From NCBI RefSeq assembly GCF_000931445.1, contig NZ_CP010849.1, forward strand, positions 1,364,001-1,428,000: DNA of 64,000 bases, read 5' to 3'. The position numbers and the translations under genes were made by a program. The notes under the pieces were generated by a model. It ran no database searches. It was not told the origin of the DNA and was given only the letters and a program-made list of their open reading frames with translations. Shown one piece after another: positions 43,478 to 51,812 of the stretch (its first letter is position 1; each line of letters begins with the position of its first letter). The DNA comes from Streptomyces cyaneogriseus subsp. noncyanogenus. GTDB lineage: Bacteria > Actinomycetota > Actinomycetes > Streptomycetales > Streptomycetaceae.

Positions 43478-44647
43478 TCAGCCCACCGACGTCACCGTTC
43501 CGGCGCCGACGGTCCGCCCGCCCTCGCGGACGGCGAAGCCGAGGCCGGGCTCCAGCGGCACCGCGCGGCCCAGCTCCACCGTCATGGTGACGGTGTCACC
43601 CGGCCGGGCGACGCCTGTCCCGCCCAGGTCGATCTCGCCGGCCACGTCCGCGGTGCGGAGGTAGAACTGCGGCCGGTAGCCCGTCGACACGGGGGTGGTA
43701 CGGCCGCCCTCGCGCGCGGACAGCACGTACACCCGGGCGGTGAAGCGCCGGCCGGGCACGACGCTGCCGGGCGCCACGACCACGTCCCCGCGGCGTACGG
43801 CGTCCCGCGGGACACCCCGCAGCAGCAGCGCCACGTTGTCCCCGGCCTGCGCCTCCCGCATCGGCTTGCCGAAGGTCTCCAGACCGGTGACGACGGTCTC
43901 CAGGCCGGTCCCGGGCACCTCGATCCGGTCGCCGGTCCGGACCGTGCCCCGCTCGATCGCGCCGGTGACCACCGTGCCCCGGCCGGTGATGCCGAGGACG
44001 TTCTCGACCGGCAGCAGGAACGGGGCGTCGACGTACCGCTCGGGCAGCGGCACGTAGGTGTCCACCGCGTCGAGCAGCGCCTCCACGGACGCCGTCCAGC
44101 GCGGGTCCCCCTCCAGCGCCTTGCGCCCGGAGACCCGTACGACGGGGACGGTGTCGCCGCCGTAGCCGTGCGCGGTGAGCAGTTCGCGGACCTCCAGCTC
44201 GACGAGGTCGGTCAGCTCCTCGTCCCCGGCGTCGGCCTTGTTGAGGGCGACCACGATGTGGTCGACGCCGACCTGACGGGCGAGCAGGACGTGCTCGGCG
44301 GTCTGCGGCATGATCCCGTCGAGCGCGGAGACCACGAGGATCGCCCCGTCGAGCTGTGCGGCGCCGGTGACCATGTTCTTGACGTAGTCGGCGTGGCCCG
44401 GCATGTCGACGTGCGCGTAGTGCCGGGTGTCGGTCTCGTACTCCACGTGCGCGATGTCGATGGTGATGCCCCGCGCCGCCTCCTCCGGGGCCCGGTCGAT
44501 CCGGTGGAACGGCACGAACGTGCCGGCGCCCCGGGCGGCGAGGACCTTGGTGATGGCGGCGGTCAGGGTGGTCTTGCCGTGGTCGACATGGCCCATCGTG
44601 CCGATGTTCAGGTGTGGTTTAGTGCGGACGTAGGCCGTCTTGGACAT
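43478..44647 (-). CDS. tuf3: Elongation factor Tu, divergent tuf3-type paralogue
   Basis: The 389-aa GTPase has [14 protein letters not shown], the switch [10 protein letters not shown] and NKAD, plus EF-Tu domains II and III ([23 protein letters not shown]). It stands alone, outside an str operon, as does tuf3 in S. coelicolor. In that species tuf3 is reported as non-essential and positively stringent-controlled. It has no cysteine at all: the conserved Cys of DCPGH is Met82 and that of NKCD is Ala. A 14-bp inverted repeat GTGTCG-TG-CGACAC lies at 44679-44692, upstream. Confidence 0.93.
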   Translation of the reverse strand: MSKTAYVRTKPHLNIGTMGHVDHGKTTLTAAITKVLAARGAGTFVPFHRIDRAPEEAARGITIDIAHVEYETDTRHYAHVDMPGHADYVKNMVTGAAQLDGAILVVSALDGIMPQTAEHVLLARQVGVDHIVVALNKADAGDEELTDLVELEVRELLTAHGYGGDTVPVVRVSGRKALEGDPRWTASVEALLDAVDTYVPLPERYVDAPFLLPVENVLGITGRGTVVTGAIERGTVRTGDRIEVPGTGLETVVTGLETFGKPMREAQAGDNVALLLRGVPRDAVRRGDVVVAPGSVVPGRRFTARVYVLSAREGGRTTPVSTGYRPQFYLRTADVAGEIDLGGTGVARPGDTVTMTVELGRAVPLEPGLGFAVREGGRTVGAGTVTSVG

Positions 44648-45067
44648 GGCGGTACCTCGAAGTCTCTCGGTGGTCTCGGTGTCGTGCGACACGTCGGTGA
44701 GACGGGTGACGGCCCCGGCGCGGCATGGGCACGCGGCCGGGACGGGGACCCCGAGGTGATCCCGACCCTCCCCCTGCGGGGTCCGCCGGACGATCCGGGA
44801 AGGGTCAGCTTCGGGCGCCGTCCACGGCGGCCGGGTACACGAGGACGGCAGCCTTCGGGGCATCCGCGGCGGCGGATGCGGCGAGGAGGAAGGCGTACCG
44901 GAACATGACGCCGATCCTCGCCGACTCCCCGCTTCCCGTCGAATGGTTTTCCCGCCCGTGCCGTCGCCGGTCGCCCCGCCCGCGGCCCACCCGGATTTCA
45001 CCCTCCGGTGGCGCCGATGAGACGGACCATACGGCGATCACACACATATGTCGGTTACTGTCACCGG
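44648..45067. other. Intergenic region upstream of tuf3 (420 bp)
   Basis: The inverted repeat at 44679-44692 and the divergent promoters lie here. A 33-codon frame at 44805-44906 (minus, [20 protein letters not shown]...) has GAGG nine bases upstream and a hydrophobic start. I would not call it a gene without expression data. Confidence 0.5.
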
Positions 45068-45862
45068 ATGCTCGATGCCACCACCCGCTCTGGGGGCACC
45101 GCCACGGCCTCTCCCCGGGCCACCGCCACGGAGCTCGCCGCCGCCGTCCCCGCCCCGGCCGCGCCCGCCCCGCCCGTCCTCGCGGCCGGCCTCGCCGCCC
45201 GCTGCACGAGAGTCCTGCTCTCGCCCTGGTCCCGGCTGTCGCTGCTGGTCGTCCTGCTCGCCTCCGCCGCGTCGGCGGTACTGCTGTTCGAACCGCAGAA
45301 GCTGCTGGTGGACGGCTGGCCGCCGCAGCTCGGCGGAGCCGCGGCGGCCCTGGCCTACGCGGTCGCGTACGGGCTGTGCACCGTGGCCTTCGTGCCCCGC
45401 CCGCTGCTCAACCTCGCCGCCGGGGCGCTCTTCGGCTCGCAGGCCGGGCTCGGCGCGGCCCTGGCGGGCACGGTGCTCGGCGCCGGGATCGCCTTCTGCC
45501 TGGGCCGGGTGCTCGGCCAGGAAGCGCTGCGCCCGCTGCTGCGCGGCCGGTGGCTGAAGGCCGCGGACGGGCAGCTCAGCCGGCACGGGTTCCGCTCGAT
45601 GCTGGCGGCGCGGCTCTTCCCCGGCGTGCCGTTCTCGGCGGCGAACTACTGCGCCGCCGTCTCCCGCATGGGCCTGCTGCCGTTCCTGCTGGCGACCGCG
45701 CTCGGCTCGATCCCGAACACCGCCGCGTACGTCGTCGCCGGCGCCCGCGCCTCGGCGCCGACCTCCCCCGCCTTCCTGATCGCGCTGGCCTGCATCGCGG
45801 TACCGGGCCTGGCCGGAGCCGTGGTGGCCTGGCGCAAGCGCCACCACCTGCGGGCCCGCTGA
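45068..45862 (+). CDS. TVP38/TMEM64-family (VTT domain) membrane protein
   Basis: The 264-aa protein has several membrane helices and the VTT core (FVPRPLLNLAAGALFG; GRVLGQEALRPLL; RLFPGVPFSAANYCAAV). Related proteins are lipid scramblases or DedA-like. TACTGT lies six bases before the ATG. Confidence 0.9.
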   Translation: MLDATTRSGGTATASPRATATELAAAVPAPAAPAPPVLAAGLAARCTRVLLSPWSRLSLLVVLLASAASAVLLFEPQKLLVDGWPPQLGGAAAALAYAVAYGLCTVAFVPRPLLNLAAGALFGSQAGLGAALAGTVLGAGIAFCLGRVLGQEALRPLLRGRWLKAADGQLSRHGFRSMLAARLFPGVPFSAANYCAAVSRMGLLPFLLATALGSIPNTAAYVVAGARASAPTSPAFLIALACIAVPGLAGAVVAWRKRHHLRAR

Positions 45863-46084
45863 CGCCCGGTCAGGCGAGCGGGGTCGAGGCCGCCGACGCC
45901 AGGATCACCGCCCCGGCCGTGACGCGCCCGGCCCGCGGCGGCGCAGCCGCCCAACCCTCGTTCCCGCGCCGTCACCGAAGGGCGCTACGCTGCCCCCGAC
46001 ACGCCCGATCTCCGATCACCGCCTGCGGCGGCCCGGTGTGTCCCTGGCCCGTTCCCACGATCGGCACTTGGACTCCGTAACTTC

Positions 46085-46960
46085 ATGTCTTGGTTTGAAT
46101 CCCTCATCCTCGGACTCGTCCAGGGGCTGACCGAGTTCCTCCCCGTCTCCTCCAGCGCCCACCTGCGGCTGACCGCGGCCTTCTCCGGCTGGGAGGACCC
46201 GGGCGCGGCCTTCACGGCGATCACCCAGATCGGCACGGAGGCCGCCGTGCTGATCTACTTCCGCAAGGACATCGGGCGGATCATCTCGGCCTGGACCCGC
46301 TCCCTCGCCGACAAGGGGATGCGCGGCGACCCGGACGCGCGCATGGGCTGGCTGGTCATCGTCGGCTCGATCCCGATCGGTGTGCTCGGCGTGACGCTGA
46401 AGGACCAGATCGAGGGGCCCTTCCGCGATCTGCGGATCACCGCCGCCATGCTGATCGGCATGGGCGTGGTCCTGGGCTTCGCCGACCGGCTCGCGGCCCG
46501 CGACGAGAGCGGCGGCCGGCACCGCGCCGCCAAGCAGCGCAAGACCCTCCAGGACCTCGGCGTGCGGGACGGCCTGATCTACGGCATCTGCCAGGCCATG
46601 GCCCTGGTCCCCGGCGTCTCCCGCTCCGGCGCGACCATCAGCGGCGGCTTGTTCATGGGCTACCGGCGCGAGGCGGCGGCCCGCTACTCGTTCCTGCTGG
46701 CGATCCCGGCGGTGCTCGCCTCCGGCCTGTTCGAACTCAAGGACGCGGCCGAGGGCGGCCATGTCTCCTGGGGCCCGACGATCTTCGCGACGATCATCGC
46801 CTTCGGCGTCGGGTACGCGGTCATCGCCTGGTTCATGAAGTTCATCTCGACGAAGAGCTTCATGCCGTTCGTCTGGTACCGCATCGCACTCGGCGTGCTC
46901 ATCATCGTCCTGGTCGGCATGGGCGTGCTGAGCCCCCACGCGGGCGAGCCGGCGCACTGA
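46085..46960 (+). CDS. uppP: Undecaprenyl-diphosphate phosphatase
   Basis: The 291-aa integral membrane protein has the BacA/UppP motifs GLTEFLPVSSSAH (catalytic region 1) and VPGVSRSGATISGGLFMG (region 2, Arg and Ser). It recycles the lipid carrier for peptidoglycan synthesis and gives bacitracin tolerance. Confidence 0.95.
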   Translation: MSWFESLILGLVQGLTEFLPVSSSAHLRLTAAFSGWEDPGAAFTAITQIGTEAAVLIYFRKDIGRIISAWTRSLADKGMRGDPDARMGWLVIVGSIPIGVLGVTLKDQIEGPFRDLRITAAMLIGMGVVLGFADRLAARDESGGRHRAAKQRKTLQDLGVRDGLIYGICQAMALVPGVSRSGATISGGLFMGYRREAAARYSFLLAIPAVLASGLFELKDAAEGGHVSWGPTIFATIIAFGVGYAVIAWFMKFISTKSFMPFVWYRIALGVLIIVLVGMGVLSPHAGEPAH

Positions 46961-47089
46961 GCGGGGCCTGACCGCCGGTTTCCGCTGTCGCCAGCCCTGC
47001 GGCTGCTCGCCGAGACCGGCGGCGCCTCCCCTCCGGCTTCCTTGATCATCTCCCGGTCGCCTCCCACTCCCCCACTCGCCGCGCACGAC

Positions 47090-47116
47090 GAAGGCCCTCG
47101 CCAGCCGAGGGCCTTC
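47090..47116. terminator. 11-bp stem hairpin downstream of uppP
   Basis: A perfect 11-bp stem (47090-47100, 47106-47116) with a 5-base loop, followed by TCTCGCC. It separates uppP from the convergent accessory genes. Confidence 0.65.
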
Positions 47117-47233
47117 TCGCCGTTCGGACGGGGCCAGGGCGGGAGCGGAGGCGAAGGCGTGTGCCTGCACCTCCCCGCCGCCGGCCGCCGGCCCGCTGAC
47201 GCCACGTTCGCCCTGTGACCCCGGCGGGAGTTC

Positions 47234-47446
47234 TCATCCCGGCCGGCCGAGGGACCGGGGGGACGCGTGAGGGTGGGCGCGGATGAGGACGTTGCAGTCC
47301 GAGACCCGCGAGCCGTCCCCGCCGACCCGGGCGGCTTCCCGCTTCCGGGCGAGGTCCTGGCACGTCGCGCAGCCCGCCACCGGGTCGGGCTCGGCCGGGA
47401 GCAGACCCAGGACGGGGGCCGGGCTCATGGTGGTGCGGGGGATCAT
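47234..47446 (-). CDS. Small CxxC protein, third of a coupled trio
   Basis: The 70-aa protein contains CATC and a later Cys (SDCNVLIRAHPH). I know similar small proteins next to XRE regulators in Streptomyces but no function. The ATG at 47446 has AAGGAGG nine bases upstream and overlaps the stop of the preceding gene (ATGA). Confidence 0.7.
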   Translation of the reverse strand: MIPRTTMSPAPVLGLLPAEPDPVAGCATCQDLARKREAARVGGDGSRVSDCNVLIRAHPHASPRSLGRPG

Positions 47447-47769
47447 CGGCGGTACCTCCTTACGAGCCGGGTCAGCGTCAGGCCCGTCTCGCACTGCCCG
47501 ACGTCGTCGACACAGGGCTCGCACAGGGTGACGTGGGTGTAGAGCGCTCCGTGCGCGCGGCGGCCGACACACGGCCCACAGGCACGCGGCCACCAGCGAC
47601 CGGCCTCCGGGTCGGTGTACTCGCCGAGGCCGACGGCCGTCTCCGCGGTCAGCCGCTCCGGACACCACAGACAGACCGCGCCGCGAGCCCGGTCCGCGTC
47701 CAGCCCGCCGAAGTCCGGAAGCGCGAGCAGGTCCAGCGCCTGGGGCGGAATTTCGTGCAGGCGGATCAC
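47443..47769 (-). CDS. Zinc-ribbon-like protein with three CxxC pairs, second of the trio
   Basis: The 108-aa protein has CLWC, CGPC and CEPC pairs and a further Cys (VGQCETG), spaced as in a zinc-binding domain. GTG at 47769 overlaps the stop of the upstream gene (GTGA), and its own stop overlaps the next start. No known function. Confidence 0.72.
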   Translation of the reverse strand: MIRLHEIPPQALDLLALPDFGGLDADRARGAVCLWCPERLTAETAVGLGEYTDPEAGRWWPRACGPCVGRRAHGALYTHVTLCEPCVDDVGQCETGLTLTRLVRRYRR

Positions 47770-47960
47770 GAATCCACGCCTTCGTCGCATCCGAACGTCA
47801 CGATCAGCGGGACGCGGACACTGACGACGCGACGGACGCGGCCGGCCAGGGGAAGAGCCCGGGCGACAGCACCGCAGTACCAGCAGGTGTGACCGTGGAG
47901 CCGTGCGAGGCTCAGCCGCTGGATGACGCGGATCGGCTCGTGCGTGCGCGTGTCGCTCAC
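47766..47960 (-). CDS. Small CxxC protein, first of the trio
   Basis: The 64-aa protein has HTCWYCGAVAR. The GTG at 47960 has GGGAG six bases upstream, so it is preferred to the ATG at 48002, which would put coding sequence through the inverted repeat at 47972-47999. It begins a translationally coupled set of three genes downstream of an XRE regulator. Confidence 0.68.
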   Translation of the reverse strand: MSDTRTHEPIRVIQRLSLARLHGHTCWYCGAVARALPLAGRVRRVVSVRVPLIVTFGCDEGVDS

Positions 47961-47971
47961 GGCCCACTCCC

Positions 47972-47999
47972 ATCTGCCTGTTTCTGCTGACAGGCAGAT
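47972..47999 (-). promoter_or_regulatory. Inverted repeat just before the CxxC trio
   Basis: ATCTGCCTG and CAGGCAGAT are perfect 9-bp arms 10 bases apart, ending about a dozen bases before the start codon of the first small gene. It may be an operator or a leader hairpin affecting translation. Confidence 0.55.
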
Positions 48000-48023
48000 C
48001 ATGGGCCGTTACAAGGCGTACAA

Positions 48024-48042
48024 GGGATACACGCTGTATCCC
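48024..48042. promoter_or_regulatory. Perfect 19-bp palindrome between the XRE gene and the CxxC trio
   Basis: GGGATACA-CGC-TGTATCCC lies in the 94-bp gap after the XRE gene. On the minus strand it is followed by CTTGTACGC-CTTGTAACG, a direct repeat that could contain the promoter. It is a strong candidate for the regulator's binding site. Confidence 0.6.
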
Positions 48043-48054
48043 CAGCAGGGCTTG

Positions 48055-49236
48055 TCAGACGGCGCCGATCCACTCCGCGAAGCGCGTCAGCGACTCGGCA
48101 TCCGCACGCTTGAGTCGCCGCAGCGTCGCGGCGGTCTCCCGTGCCCACGGATGCTCACGCGTGTGCTGGGGTGCGACGAGCCGCGCGGTCTTCAGGGACT
48201 CGAACGCGTCGTCTGGGCGTCCCGCCCAGAGCTGCGCGCGGGAGAGCTCGATCCAGAACCCCGACTGCCGTTCCGCCGGCAGGGTGCTGGGGGGCGTCCA
48301 CTCCGCGGCGACGTCCAGGGCGCGTCGGAGGTGGTCGCGGCCGAGACTGACAGCGACGGACACCTCGTGGGCGCGGACGGAGTCAGGTCCGAAGGCGGTG
48401 CCGTCGTACACATCCTCACGGACCGCGTCGCCAAGCCTCCGGGCCTCCGCCAGATGCGTGGTGGCCGCGTCAGGGGCACCGGCACGTCCGGCGATGACGG
48501 CGGCCCGCATGTGCAGTGCGCCGCGGGCAGCGGCCGTGTCGGGGCCGGTTGGACGGGGGGATGCGTCGATGGCCTGCTCGAGAGCCTGGAGGCCCTGGGC
48601 GTGGGCGCGGGCCGCGAAGAAGGTCTCCGTGCGCACGTAGGCTGCGGTCGCTTCGACGAGCGGGTCACCGGTCCGGGGAGCGGCCCAGCGGATGAGGTCG
48701 ACGAGCCGGGCGGACAGGTCTCGCTGGCCGCACTTGTACGCGACGGCATCAGCGGCTCGGGCCGTCGCGGCGACGAGCCGGGCAGCCCGCAGCCGGTCCC
48801 GGCCGACGGTGTGGTGGAGGGCCGCCAGCGTGTCGGCGAGCAGGTCGGGTGCGTGCTTGGCGGTGCGCGCGTATTGGGCGCCGAGTCGCCAGTCGACGAG
48901 CACGCCGACGGCTTGGGTGAGTTCTTCGAGCGGCTGCCGTGGCGGGTCGCCCGGGAGGTCGTAACCGGCGATCACGGCGGAGATTGCGGTGAGCGCGGCG
49001 TGGATGCGGGTCTCCGTGTGGGTGCTGCCGGTGGCGAGGCGGCTCGGGTCCACGTTGAGGGCCGCGGCGATGGAGTCCAGGGTGTCGTCGCTGGGCAAGC
49101 GGGCGCCGCGCTCGATGGCCTTGATGGTGGCCAAGGAGACGAAGGCGGCACGGGCGAGGTCGGCCTGCTTCATGCGCCGGGCCTGGCGGGTGGCGGCGAT
49201 GCGGCGGCCTACCTCGCGCATGGGGTGGGTGGGCAT
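48055..49236 (-). CDS. XRE-family regulator with TPR-like C-terminal domain
   Basis: The 393-aa protein has an N-terminal HTH (MREVGRRIAATRQARRMKQADLARAAFVSLATIKAIERGARLPSDDTLDSIAAALNV) and a long helical TPR-like part rich in Ala and Arg. Such regulators often bind small peptides or proteins, and in Streptomyces frequently pair with adjacent small proteins. The ATG at 49236 has AGGAG six bases upstream. Confidence 0.88.
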   Translation of the reverse strand: MPTHPMREVGRRIAATRQARRMKQADLARAAFVSLATIKAIERGARLPSDDTLDSIAAALNVDPSRLATGSTHTETRIHAALTAISAVIAGYDLPGDPPRQPLEELTQAVGVLVDWRLGAQYARTAKHAPDLLADTLAALHHTVGRDRLRAARLVAATARAADAVAYKCGQRDLSARLVDLIRWAAPRTGDPLVEATAAYVRTETFFAARAHAQGLQALEQAIDASPRPTGPDTAAARGALHMRAAVIAGRAGAPDAATTHLAEARRLGDAVREDVYDGTAFGPDSVRAHEVSVAVSLGRDHLRRALDVAAEWTPPSTLPAERQSGFWIELSRAQLWAGRPDDAFESLKTARLVAPQHTREHPWARETAATLRRLKRADAESLTRFAEWIGAV

Positions 49237-49298
49237 CCTGGCTCCTGGTTCGGTCGTCCACTGCGGACCGTACCCCCGTGGTGACACATCGGGTATGT

Positions 49299-49325
49299 GA
49301 ACGGCCCCGGAGGCCGAGGCCGTTC
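49299..49325 (-). terminator. Terminator of the HAD gene
   Basis: An 8-bp stem (49299-49306 with 49318-49325) with an 11-base GC loop lies immediately after the HAD stop codon. Confidence 0.6.
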
Positions 49326-49329
49326 GTGC

Positions 49330-49971
49330 CTACGTGGTGAGGATGCCGGTGAGCTGGGAGAGACTGTCGATCCGCCAGTCCGCGGCCGCGACCACATCCG
49401 GGGCATCGGCCCACAGGTGTCCCCACGGCCCGCGGCGCAGATGTGCGGTCCGCAGACCCGCGGCCTTCGCCGGGAACAGGTCGTTGGCGGGGTGGTCGCC
49501 GACGTACACGGTCTCCGGGGGCTCCGCCTCCGCGACCTCGCGCACCCGCTGGAAGAACTCGGGCTGCGGCTTGGCCACGCCCCAGTCGCCGGAGGTCACG
49601 ATCACGTCCGCGGGCAGGTCCAGGCCGCGGAGCAGTTCGCCGGCCCGGGAGGTCTGATTCCCTGCGACGACGACCCGGGCACCGAGACGGCGCAACTCGG
49701 ACAGAGCCGGGCGGACATCGTCGTACAAGTCGCTCTCCTCAAGGCATTCACCGCGGCCGGCGGCGTCGCGGGCGCGGTACTCGGCGGCGAGGTCGATGCC
49801 GGGGCGGGCGAGGCGCAGGGCGTCGGCGTTGTCGCGGCCTTGGGCGACGACGGCGCCGACGAGCGCGGAGAGGGTGTGGCGCGGGATGCTGAGCCAGTCT
49901 GCCCAGGATGCCCAGTAGCGGTCGTCTCGGGTGATGGTTTCGCCGACATCGAGAACAACTGTTTTGATCAC
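49330..49971 (-). CDS. HAD-superfamily hydrolase-like protein
   Basis: The 213-aa protein has motif I as LDVGETIT, motif II VAGNQTS, the motif III Lys in KPQPEFF, and motif IV GDHPANDLFPA. The second Asp of the usual DxD is Gly, so a standard phosphatase mechanism is doubtful. The GTG at 49971 has TAACCT seven bases upstream. Its codon use is somewhat less GC-biased than in the core genes. Confidence 0.82.
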   Translation of the reverse strand: MIKTVVLDVGETITRDDRYWASWADWLSIPRHTLSALVGAVVAQGRDNADALRLARPGIDLAAEYRARDAAGRGECLEESDLYDDVRPALSELRRLGARVVVAGNQTSRAGELLRGLDLPADVIVTSGDWGVAKPQPEFFQRVREVAEAEPPETVYVGDHPANDLFPAKAAGLRTAHLRRGPWGHLWADAPDVVAAADWRIDSLSQLTGILTT

Positions 49972-50080
49972 GCTGGGAAGGTTAGAGGCCGTAGGCCGGG
50001 GCCTCCGGTCGCGGCGGGTGGAGCGCGGGACAACGGAACCGCGCTTGTTCACCGTCCGGAGGGCACCCACGGCATGACGG

Positions 50081-50107
50081 CGGCCCCGCCCGGAACGGGC
50101 GGGGCCG
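50081..50107. terminator. 12-bp stem terminator-like hairpin
   Basis: A perfect 12-bp GC stem with a GAA loop lies 12 bp after the stop of the DUF4352-like gene. Confidence 0.65.
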
Positions 50108-50119
50108 TTGTGTGTTCGG

Positions 50120-50752
50120 CTATTTCACGTTGCCTGCGAGGACCGCCACCTCCGCCTCCCCCGACGGCGCCAGCTCGACCTGCAGGTACTGCTCGTTCTT
50201 CGGCATCTCGCACGCGACCTCGGCCGTCGCCGTCCGGCCCGGCCTCAGTTTCATCGACGGCATTCCTTCCAACCCGTGCTCGGAGTCGAAGACCTGCTCC
50301 GCTTGCCGGCTTTCTTCGCCGGCGTAGCAGGTCACGTATCCGGTGCCGATGTCGACCATGGACTTAGACCCGTTTTCGATCTTCACGGTGAACGCGACGT
50401 AGGGCGCGTTCTCCACCGATGCGTACGCCGACGTCACCCCGCGCGTGTAGCCGGACAGGCGCACTTCGACACCGTCGTCGTACTTCACCGCGTCCGTCAG
50501 GCCGTTGACGTCCGGCTCTGTGTCCGACGGCTCAGGCTCCGGCTCTGCGCCAGCGGTGACCGTGTCATCAGCCGGGGTGCCGACCGCGCTTGGCTTGCTG
50601 TCGCTGTCGTCGCCCTGAATCAGGTAGACCGTTCCCCCGCCGAGCGCGAACGCGGCGACGGCCACGCCGACGACCATGCCGACGAGCTTCTTCGTGCTGT
50701 GCCCCGCGGCGGTGGGCCGGGGTGGCTGGGTGGGCGGTGGCGGATAGGACAT
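50120..50752 (-). CDS. DUF4352-like membrane-anchored protein
   Basis: The 210-aa protein has a Pro-rich N-terminus, one transmembrane helix (KLVGMVVGVAVAAFALGGGTVYLI), an acidic linker (EPEPEPSDTEPD) and an extracellular beta-sandwich (VAFTVKIENGSKSMVDIGTGYVTCYAG) as in DUF4352/telomeric-repeat-like proteins. Function unknown. The ATG at 50752 has GAGGGGG upstream. Confidence 0.75.
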   Translation of the reverse strand: MSYPPPPTQPPRPTAAGHSTKKLVGMVVGVAVAAFALGGGTVYLIQGDDSDSKPSAVGTPADDTVTAGAEPEPEPSDTEPDVNGLTDAVKYDDGVEVRLSGYTRGVTSAYASVENAPYVAFTVKIENGSKSMVDIGTGYVTCYAGEESRQAEQVFDSEHGLEGMPSMKLRPGRTATAEVACEMPKNEQYLQVELAPSGEAEVAVLAGNVK

Positions 50753-50936
50753 GGTCCCCCTCTGTGCTGTGTGCCGAGGGGCATCATGCGTGCAGGTGAC
50801 GCGGTGCGATACGGATGTGGCCGTCCCGTGACCGAATTCCGTCTGAACCGGTAACGGCCGCCTTCCGGTACACGGCGCTGATCGGCATGACCTGAGGGCT
50901 GTCCCGTCGCTGCGGTCGCGGAGAGCCGCGACCCCG

Positions 50937-51209
50937 TCAGGCGCTCGTGTTCTTCCACAGATGTCGCTCTTCCAGGGTCCCGAACCGCACGTCTCCGCGT
51001 TCGAGGTCGACGAGTATGGGCCAGCAGTCCAACAGCTGCTCTCTCGCTTCACGCGAGGCGAGGTACTGCACAGAGTTGTAGGGCACGATCAGGAGTCCGT
51101 TGCTCTCCCGGACCAGCTCTGTGTCGATGGCGAGTGGCGGCTCGGTATCGCGCTGGCTACGCGCGAGAAATGCCGCCGCGGCCTGCAGGGCCTCGTCCTG
51201 CTCCCTCAT
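50937..51209 (-). CDS. Small Imm35/YrhB-like protein
   Basis: The 90-aa acidic protein contains NGLLIVPYNSVQYLASREAREQ and WPILVDLERGDVRFGT, resembling YrhB/Imm35 immunity proteins. No toxin gene adjoins it, so it may be an orphan immunity protein. The assignment is by pattern memory only. GGGAG precedes the ATG. Confidence 0.5.
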   Translation of the reverse strand: MREQDEALQAAAAFLARSQRDTEPPLAIDTELVRESNGLLIVPYNSVQYLASREAREQLLDCWPILVDLERGDVRFGTLEERHLWKNTSA

Positions 51210-51608
51210 CCGTCTCCCGTTCGCCGGCTCGAAGATGGCACCCTAATCGGCCTGGGATGGTGTGGTGCGGCTGGAGTGATCACGGTGTCGGAGCCGTCCT
51301 GAACAGCCCCGTTCACCGGGCTGAGCCCGCGTGCCTTCGGCGCCCGTAGGGGTCATGGCCCCTGAAGGCTGCCGTGCTGTGCGCAGAGCCGCCGGGGCGC
51401 TTCTGCTGTCCGGCGGGGCCGCGCGGGCGGGCGGAGCCCGTCCCGCGGCCGGGGCCCGCCGGGCCCGGGAGTCCCCGGCGTGGCGTGGGCGGGCCGGCCG
51501 GGAGTTCCGGTGGGGCGTGGCCGGGCCGCGTGCATTGTGGCGGGTCTGTGACGAGCTGTGTAGCTGTCCGGTAGCGCAGTGTCAGTGCTTGCCCCTAGGC
51601 TTGTCCGC
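51210..51608. other. Non-coding gap (399 bp)
   Basis: No supported gene. It contains TAGGGT on the minus strand (51240-51245), a possible -10 for the Imm35-like gene, and TAGGCT (51596-51601) for the small gene to the right. Confidence 0.5.
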
Positions 51609-51788
51609 ATGTCCCCCGATTCCGTGACCCCTGGTTCCGTGCGCTCTGCCGCAGAGCTGAACGAGCGGATCCGTGACCTGTGGCGGCGAGCGGGAGGGTC
51701 CCTGTCGGCCCAGGACCGCGCCGAGTACGAGTTGCTGGTCGTCGAGTGGGCGGCCGCGATCCGGGGAGAGGTGATCGAGGCCGCGTGA
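51609..51788 (+). CDS. Conserved small protein
   Basis: The 59-aa protein (MSPDSVTPGSVRSAAELNERIRDLW...) is helical and charged, a type I recall in many Streptomyces genomes without assigned function. TAGGCT seven bases upstream of the ATG and no Shine-Dalgarno suggest a leaderless mRNA. Confidence 0.62.
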   Translation: MSPDSVTPGSVRSAAELNERIRDLWRRAGGSLSAQDRAEYELLVVEWAAAIRGEVIEAA

Positions 51789-51812
51789 GCGGCGCGGCCC
51801 CGCCGCCGGCGC

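Noticed and set aside
44805..44906. 33-codon minus-strand frame with a hydrophobic start upstream of tuf3
   Set aside because: Weak ribosome site and no recognisable family; noted in the gap description only.
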